64,000 nucleotides of DNA, taken from Paracoccus sediminilitoris. Lineage in GTDB: Bacteria > Pseudomonadota > Alphaproteobacteria > Rhodobacterales > Rhodobacteraceae. The stretch lies in NCBI RefSeq assembly GCF_003259195.1, contig NZ_QJPK01000015.1, forward strand, positions 1 through 64,000, written 5' to 3'. A program made the translations under genes and the position numbers. Under the pieces are notes generated by a model. The model saw only the letters and a list, made by a program, of their open reading frames with translations, was not told where the DNA came from and ran no database searches. Each line of letters opens with the position of its first letter. Position 1 is the stretch's first letter. Below, one piece after another: positions 59,226 through 64,000 of the stretch.

Positions 59226-59915
59226 TCAGTTCAGATCAAGACCCGCACAGCAGGCCGTGTTGCGGATATGCGCCCGCATCGCGCGACCTGCGCCAGGGGG
59301 GTCGCATGCCTTCAACGCCGCGACGATGGCCTTGTGCTCGGCGATCGACTGGCGCATCCGGTCGGGGTCGGTGTTCGGAATGGGCTGGCGTTGCGTTTCG
59401 CTCAGCAGATGCTGCATGTTGGCATAGATGCTGGCCAGCATGCGGTTGGGACAGGCATCGGCGATGCCGCGATGGAAGGCCAGGTCGGCTTCGACATGCG
59501 CGACCAGATCGCCCTTGTGCCAAGCGTCGTCGAATGTTTGCGCCAAACCCGCCAAGGTGTTTGAAGCATCTGCGGTCATGACCGATGCCGCCAAGGCGCA
59601 GATTTCACCCTCGATCAGCATTCGGGTCTGGAAGACATCGCGCAGATCATGCGCGTCGTCATAACGCCAGCCGGACCGGGGCGCCTGGTCAGCCGGGTCC
59701 AGAACGAACGTACCCCGCGCCGGCAAGGTCCGAAGCAGGCCCAGGGTCTCGAGTGTCAACAGGGCTTCTCGCAGGGTCGGACGCGAGACGTGAAGCTGCT
59801 CGGACAGAATGCGCTGCGAGGGCAGCTTGTCACCGGCTTTCAGCTCACCCGTCCGGATCATCTCCTGCAAACGGCTTGCCACACCCTGCGCCACGGGTCC
59901 CTTATCCCACATCAC
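59226..59915 (-). CDS. FadR/GntR-family transcriptional regulator (FCD type)
   Basis: A 229-residue regulator. The N-terminal winged helix reads LPSQRILSEQLHVSRPTLRE, followed by a FCD ligand domain with RDVFQTRMLIEGEI, DLAFHRGIADACPNRMLASI, and the His-containing EHKAIVAALKACDPPGAG (metal ligands). These usually respond to carboxylic acids. It is divergent from the ABC/enzyme cluster at 60060, and the 144-base spacer holds a matching palindrome (60005-60017). It most likely represses the cluster until the substrate appears. Confidence 0.92.
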   Translation of the reverse strand: MMWDKGPVAQGVASRLQEMIRTGELKAGDKLPSQRILSEQLHVSRPTLREALLTLETLGLLRTLPARGTFVLDPADQAPRSGWRYDDAHDLRDVFQTRMLIEGEICALAASVMTADASNTLAGLAQTFDDAWHKGDLVAHVEADLAFHRGIADACPNRMLASIYANMQHLLSETQRQPIPNTDPDRMRQSIAEHKAIVAALKACDPPGAGRAMRAHIRNTACCAGLDLN

Positions 59916-60004
59916 CTGTCATCTGCCTTTCCTGTTGGCAGTCTTTTTGCGGCATCGCCGAAGGCTGTCAATCTTATTGCAAAAACTCGATGACTATGAT
60001 CACT

Positions 60005-60027
60005 CTGGTCAGACCGGTTTGTCCGGT
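60005..60027 (+). promoter_or_regulatory. candidate operator for the FadR-type regulator
   Basis: CTGGTCAGACCGG (60005-60017) has the TGGT-N3-ACC form of FadR-family operators. It overlaps a perfect 5-5-5 repeat ACCGG, TTTGT, CCGGT (60013-60027). A -10-like TATGAT ends at 60000, just before it, which suits a repressor site blocking the cluster promoter. Confidence 0.5.
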
Positions 60028-60059
60028 AAATCAAAAAAACAAATCACGGGGAGTTTCAG

Positions 60060-60854
60060 ATGTTCGGATACGGCATGCGGATCACCATGGCCGCGGCGAT
60101 GGCACTGGCGGGGTCCGCCTTTGCGGCGGCGGCACAAGACACGCTGACGGTGGGCGCCAATATCGGCAACGTCCCGTGGGAGTTCCAAGACGATACCGGC
60201 GCGTTTGTGGGCTTCGAGATCGATCTGGTTGCCGCCGTGGCCGAGCGGATGGGCGCCGAGGTCGAGACGGTGAACATTCCCTTCAACGGGCTGTTTTCAG
60301 CGGTCCAGTCGGGTCGGATCGACATCGCGACCAGTTCCATCACCATCACCGACGAACGCCTGGAATCGGTGACCTTTGCCCAGCCCTATTACGACAGCGA
60401 CCAGTCGCTGACCGCCTTGGCCAAGGGGCCGAAATCCCTGGCCGAGATGAAGGACAAGGTCGTCGGCGTGGACACCGGATCGACCGGCGACATGTGGGCG
60501 ACCGAGAATCAGGCCGAATACGGGTTCGCCGAGATCCGCCGCTATGAGGGGCTGGCGCCCGCGATGCTGGACCTGCAGGCGGGGCGGATCGACGGATACG
60601 TTTCGGACATCCCGGCGCTACAATATTACGTCAAGGACAAGCCACAGCTGGCCGTGGTCGAACGCATCCCGACCGGAGAGAAGTATTCGATGATGTTCGC
60701 CAAGGACGCCGAACTGGCGACCGAGGTCAACACCATTCTGGACGCGCTGAAGACCGAGGGCGTGGTGGCCGAGCTGCACGAGAAATGGTTCGGCGTTGCC
60801 CCCGACGCGGGGTCGTCCACCGTCACCGTCCTGCCGATGCCGACGCTCAACTGA
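60060..60854 (+). CDS. amino acid ABC transporter substrate-binding protein
   Basis: Family 3 periplasmic receptor, 264 residues. It has a signal peptide (about 1-26, ending AAAAQD) and the amino acid-binding blocks GFEIDLVAAVAERMGAEVET, SSITITDERLESVTFAQPYY with the Arg that binds a carboxylate, VVGVDTGSTGDMWA, and IDGYVSDIPALQYYVKD with the Asp that binds an amino group. A polar amino acid or a similar zwitterion is therefore likely. It is followed by a 10-bp hairpin and the permease gene. Confidence 0.92.
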   Translation: MFGYGMRITMAAAMALAGSAFAAAAQDTLTVGANIGNVPWEFQDDTGAFVGFEIDLVAAVAERMGAEVETVNIPFNGLFSAVQSGRIDIATSSITITDERLESVTFAQPYYDSDQSLTALAKGPKSLAEMKDKVVGVDTGSTGDMWATENQAEYGFAEIRRYEGLAPAMLDLQAGRIDGYVSDIPALQYYVKDKPQLAVVERIPTGEKYSMMFAKDAELATEVNTILDALKTEGVVAELHEKWFGVAPDAGSSTVTVLPMPTLN

Positions 60855-60863
60855 TCCGAAAAC

Positions 60864-60888
60864 CGGGTCCGGGCCCGTCCCGGACCCG
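60864..60888 (+). other. intercistronic hairpin between receptor and permease genes
   Basis: Perfect 10-bp stem CGGGTCCGGG (60864-60873) and CCCGGACCCG (60879-60888), loop CCCGT, with no T-tract after it. It begins 10 bases past the receptor stop and lies 5 bases before the permease ribosome site GAAGGG. It is in the same place as the oppA/oppB hairpin. Confidence 0.75.
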
Positions 60889-60899
60889 AAGGGATGAAC

Positions 60900-61571
60900 A
60901 TGGATATCTTCGACACCTTCCTGAACGCCGAGGTGATGCGGCGCACCTTTCCCATGCTGCTGCAGGGTCTGTGGATCACGCTGCAGCTGGGGGCGGCCAG
61001 CATCGTCGCGGGGCTGGTGCTGGGCCTTGGCCTCGCCATGGCGCGGCTGTACGGGCCCGGCCCTGTCCGGTTCGTGACACGGCTCTACATAGACATCTTC
61101 CGATCGATCCCGCTGCTGGTGCTGCTGATCATCGTCTATTACGCGCTCCCTTTCGTGGGCCTGCGCCTGTCGCCCTTCGCATCCGCCATGAGCGCGCTGA
61201 CGCTGGTCTCGGGCGCCTATACGGCCGAGATCTTTCGCGCGGGCATCGAGGCAATCCCCAAGGGCCAGTTCGAGGCCTCCGCCGCCTTGGGCCTGAACGG
61301 TCGCCAGACCATGGCCGACGTGATCCTGCCGCAGGCGGTGCGGATCGTCATCCCGCCACTGACCAACAATTCGATCAACGTGGTCAAGGACACCGCGCTG
61401 GCATCGGTCGTGGCCATGCCCGATTTGCTGAAGCAGGCGACGCAGGCGCAGGCCTTGGCCGCGAACCCAACGCCGCTGATCGTGGCGGCGGTGATCTATA
61501 TCGCGTTCCTGTGGCCGCTGGTCGCGCTGGTGTCGCGCATGGAACGCCGCTTTGCGGCTCGGAGGCGCTGA
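60900..61571 (+). CDS. amino acid ABC transporter permease
   Basis: A 223-residue His/Glu/Gln/Arg-type permease with about five helices. Seen: [40 protein letters not shown], and the EAA loop region [20 protein letters not shown] followed by [20 protein letters not shown]. The start ATG 60900 is chosen because GAAGGG lies 6 bases before it; ATG 60894 is an alternative. It ends two bases before the ATPase gene. Confidence 0.93.
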   Translation: MDIFDTFLNAEVMRRTFPMLLQGLWITLQLGAASIVAGLVLGLGLAMARLYGPGPVRFVTRLYIDIFRSIPLLVLLIIVYYALPFVGLRLSPFASAMSALTLVSGAYTAEIFRAGIEAIPKGQFEASAALGLNGRQTMADVILPQAVRIVIPPLTNNSINVVKDTALASVVAMPDLLKQATQAQALAANPTPLIVAAVIYIAFLWPLVALVSRMERRFAARRR

Positions 61572-61572
61572 G

Positions 61573-62310
61573 ATGACCGGTTTCGTCAGCATCCGCAACC
61601 TGCGGAAATCCTATGGCAGCTTTGAGGCCCTGCGCGGCATCGACCTGGACGTCGCCAAGGGCGAGGTGGTGTGCATCATCGGCCCGTCGGGGTCCGGGAA
61701 ATCGACCCTGATCCGCTGCATCAACCGTCTGGAGGGGTTCGACCCCGCAAGCGAGATCCGCGTGGACGGCACCCCCGTCACCACCGGCCGCGCGCTGGCC
61801 CGTGTGCGCGCCGAGGTCGGCATGGTGTTCCAGTCCTTCAACCTCTTCCCGCATCTGACGGTGCGCGAGAACGTCATGCTGGCGCCCCGCCGCGTGCGCC
61901 ACACGTCGCGGGCGGATGCCGCGGCCCAGGCCGACCGCCTGCTGGACCGGGTGGGCATCGGCAACCAGGCCGACAAGTACCCCGAACATCTGTCCGGCGG
62001 CCAGCAGCAACGCGTGGCCATCGCCCGGGCGCTGGCGATGGAGCCGCAGGTGATGCTGTTCGACGAACCGACCAGCGCGCTGGACCCCGAAATGGTCGGA
62101 GAGGTGCTGGACGTCATGCGCGATCTGGCCCGGACGGGCACCACCATGATCGTCGTCACGCACGAGATGGGATTCGCGTCCCAGGTGGCCGACCGCGTCA
62201 TCTTCATGGATGCGGGCCAGATCGTCGAACAGGGACCGCCCGCGCAGGTGCTGTCCAACCCCCAAGAACCACGCACGCGCAATTTTCTGGGCGCCGTGCT
62301 GAACCACTGA
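61573..62310 (+). CDS. amino acid ABC transporter ATP-binding protein
   Basis: A 245-residue ATPase. Walker [14 protein letters not shown]-loop [12 protein letters not shown], signature [15 protein letters not shown], Walker [17 protein letters not shown] and the switch His in VVTHEMGFA are all intact and typical of the polar amino acid uptake group. The start ATG 61573 follows GGAGG at good spacing (in the overlap with the permease 3' end). It is followed 12 bases later by the PLP enzyme. Confidence 0.95.
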   Translation: MTGFVSIRNLRKSYGSFEALRGIDLDVAKGEVVCIIGPSGSGKSTLIRCINRLEGFDPASEIRVDGTPVTTGRALARVRAEVGMVFQSFNLFPHLTVRENVMLAPRRVRHTSRADAAAQADRLLDRVGIGNQADKYPEHLSGGQQQRVAIARALAMEPQVMLFDEPTSALDPEMVGEVLDVMRDLARTGTTMIVVTHEMGFASQVADRVIFMDAGQIVEQGPPAQVLSNPQEPRTRNFLGAVLNH

Positions 62311-62322
62311 AGGACAACCCCG

Positions 62323-63552
62323 ATGACACAGCTGGACATGGCCTATGTGCAGTCCCAATTCCCCGGCCTGACGCAGGACTGGGTGTTCTTCGACAATGCC
62401 GGCGGCGCGCAGATCGCCCAGCCCGCGCTGGACCGCATGGTCGAGTTCCTGACGCACCGCAACGTCCAGATCGGCGGCAGCTATGCGGTGTCGCAGGCCG
62501 CGGCCGAGGCGCTGATGGCGGGCCGTCGCGCCGCCGCGACGCTGGTCAATGCCGCCCGCCCCGAGGAGATCGTCTTCGGCCCCTCGACCACGGTGCTGAT
62601 GGGCAACCTGATGCATGCCATGCGCCGCCAGTTCGTGCCGGGCGACGAGGTGATCGTCACCATGGCCGATCACGAAAGCAACATCGGCCCCTGGACCCGG
62701 CTGGAGGAGTTCGGCGTCACCATCAAGGTCTGGCCGCTGAATGCGGACACGATGGACCTGCAGCTGGCCGATCTGGCCCCGCTGATGACTGACCGCACCC
62801 GGCTGGTTTGCGTGACGCATGTGTCGAACATCCTGGGACAGGTGCATCCCATCGCGGATTTCGCCCGCTTCGTCCACGACCATGGCGCGCGGATCTGCGT
62901 CGATGCGGTCGCCTATGCGCCGCACCGGCTGATCGACGTGAAGGCCTGGGACGTCGATTACTATGTCTTCAGCCTCTACAAGGCCTATGGCCCGCACGGC
63001 GCGTTGATGTACGGGAAATACGACCTGCTGGCCGAACTGGACGGGCTGTACCATTACTTTTACGGCAAAGATAAGGTTTCGGCCAAGCTGGAGCCCGGCA
63101 ATCCCAGCTATGAGGCCGCCTATGCCACCGACGGCATCCTTGAATACCTGACCACGCTGGCCCGCCATCACGGCGCGACGGGCGACGACCGCGCCCTTCT
63201 GGAGGCCGCCTTCGATCTGATCACCGCGCAGGAGGATGCGCTGACCGACCGCCTTCTGGTCTGGCTGTCGGCGCGCAACGACTGCCGCGTTATCGGCAGA
63301 TCGGTCAATCGCGACAGCACCCGCGTTCCGACCATCGCGTTCAAGTTTGACGGCGTGGATTCCGGCGCCATAGCCCGCGCGATGGACGATCATGGCATCG
63401 CCATGCGGTTCGGCGATTTCCATTCGCGCCGCCTGGTCGAGCATCTGGGCGAAGATCAAAACGGCGGCGTGCTGCGCGTGTCGATGGTGCATTACAACAC
63501 GCTGGATCAGGTCGACCGCCTGACCGACGCGCTGGCCCGGATCGTCGCATGA
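62323..63552 (+). CDS. class V aminotransferase-fold PLP enzyme (cysteine desulfurase-like)
   Basis: A 409-residue fold-type I PLP enzyme. The Schiff-base Lys is in VFSLYKAYGPHGALMYGK, with the aromatic/Asp pair in ICVDAVAYAPHRLIDVKAWD and the N-terminal VFFDNAGGAQIAQPALDRMV. It groups with the cysteine desulfurase-like VC1184 subfamily rather than with IscS or SufS, and lacks the catalytic Cys loop of those. Its reaction is uncertain; removal of an amino or sulfur group from the imported solute is plausible. The stop overlaps the next start (ATGA). Confidence 0.85.
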   Translation: MTQLDMAYVQSQFPGLTQDWVFFDNAGGAQIAQPALDRMVEFLTHRNVQIGGSYAVSQAAAEALMAGRRAAATLVNAARPEEIVFGPSTTVLMGNLMHAMRRQFVPGDEVIVTMADHESNIGPWTRLEEFGVTIKVWPLNADTMDLQLADLAPLMTDRTRLVCVTHVSNILGQVHPIADFARFVHDHGARICVDAVAYAPHRLIDVKAWDVDYYVFSLYKAYGPHGALMYGKYDLLAELDGLYHYFYGKDKVSAKLEPGNPSYEAAYATDGILEYLTTLARHHGATGDDRALLEAAFDLITAQEDALTDRLLVWLSARNDCRVIGRSVNRDSTRVPTIAFKFDGVDSGAIARAMDDHGIAMRFGDFHSRRLVEHLGEDQNGGVLRVSMVHYNTLDQVDRLTDALARIVA

Positions 63553-64000
63553 GTGGGCTGGACTTGGTTATCGCGGGCGGCACCGTCGTCACTGCCGCCG
63601 ACAGCTATGCCGCCGACATCGGCATTAAGAATGGGCGCATTGCGCAGATAGGACACGAACTGAGCGGGGCCGAGCGGATCGACGCTACGGGGCTGCTGGT
63701 CCTGCCCGGCGGGATCGACGCGCATGTGCATCTGGACCAGCCGACATCGGACGGCACCACCATGGCGGACGGCTTCGTCAGCGGCACCCGGTCGGCGGCA
63801 GCGGGGGGCAACACGACCGTGCTGCCCTTTGCGCTGCAGATCCGGGGCCAGTCGCTGCGCGCCTGCGTCGAAGAGTATCATCAGAAGGCTGAGGGGCATT
63901 GCCACACCGACGTGTCCTTCCACCTGATCGTCACCGACCCGACCCCCCAGGTACTGGGACAGGAGCTGCCGGCGCTGGTGCGCGACGGGTACACGTCCTT
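63549..64000 (+). CDS. dihydropyrimidinase-like amidohydrolase, cut by the right edge
   Basis: The first 150 codons are present. Seen: the N-terminal beta-domain IAGGTVVTAADSYAADIGIK, the metal motif GGIDAHVHLDQPTSDGTTMA (His-x-His) near residue 58, and GTRSAAAGGNTTVLPFALQI. The sequence stops just before the expected carboxylated Lys. It hydrolyses a cyclic ureide or imide bond in the usual family (dihydropyrimidine, hydantoin, allantoin). It starts inside the previous stop (ATGA), so it belongs to the same operon. Confidence 0.9.
   Translation, partial: MSGLDLVIAGGTVVTAADSYAADIGIKNGRIAQIGHELSGAERIDATGLLVLPGGIDAHVHLDQPTSDGTTMADGFVSGTRSAAAGGNTTVLPFALQIRGQSLRACVEEYHQKAEGHCHTDVSFHLIVTDPTPQVLGQELPALVRDGYTS

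Noticed and set aside
61384-63492. 702-codon open frame on the minus strand across the ABC cluster and PLP enzyme
   Set aside because: It spans three real genes on the other strand, has a His/Arg/Gly-rich composition and no domain.

Overview
This window looks like a chromosomal segment from a GC-rich alphaproteobacterium of the Rhodobacteraceae, most likely Paracoccus or a close relative. The support is: uniformly high third-position GC, a tRNA-His with the alphaproteobacterial 3' end (A73, U72 and no encoded G-1), an MmcB gene with a LexA-like box, the alphaproteobacterial LpxI form of lipid A synthesis, a TRAP transporter, and dense packing with many ATGA and TGATG stop/start overlaps. It is mostly core genome. 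I see no insertion sequence, prophage, CRISPR array or rRNA operon.

Layout. 1-11.2 kb: the transhydrogenase alpha gene pntA (cut by the left edge), an Ala-rich membrane-anchored protein, pepN, an acyltransferase, proB/obgE, selO, an EEP-family hydrolase and eno. 11.2-18.9 kb: a MocR-type regulator, a TRAP transporter whose binding-protein gene converges on its permease genes, and the B12 nucleotide-loop genes cobU-cobT-cobS. 19-26.5 kb: a complete oppABCDF peptide importer followed by an ABC exporter-type protein. 26.5-28.6 kb: tRNA-His, a small conserved-looking protein, mmcB, a TSUP exporter and a RidA protein. 28.6-31.9 kb: the lipid A cluster fabZ-lpxA-lpxI-lpxB. 32-38.7 kb: a four-gene MoxR/DUF58/DUF4159/VWA-like operon of unknown function. 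38.7-47 kb: a DUF1285 protein, a hydroxypyruvate isomerase-like protein, a 24-residue membrane peptide behind an EcfG-like promoter, typA, a TetR regulator, ahcY-metK and small membrane proteins. 47-58.9 kb: a zinc metallopeptidase, YqaA-family protein and dsbB, gyrA, an AI-2E family permease, a large MscS-type channel with cysK, a GGCT-like/Nudix fusion, a DUF2059 protein and tRNA-Ser(CGA). 59.2-64 kb: an accessory-looking catabolic cluster (FadR-type regulator, polar amino acid ABC importer, class V PLP enzyme, dihydropyrimidinase-like enzyme) cut by the right edge.

How the genes work together. ahcY and metK form adjacent steps of the S-adenosylmethionine cycle. fabZ supplies fatty acid synthesis beside the lpx genes, which make lipid A. 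cobU, cobT and cobS together complete the lower ligand of cobalamin. The opp genes import peptides and PepN can degrade them. The cluster at the right edge couples uptake of a small amine or amino acid-like solute to two catabolic enzymes under a candidate FadR-type operator, and its substrate is not evident. The items most worth following up are that cluster, the MoxR operon, the EcfG-like promoter with its tiny membrane protein, the SOS-like box at mmcB, and two strong hairpins placed between a binding-protein gene and the permease gene in two separate ABC operons.
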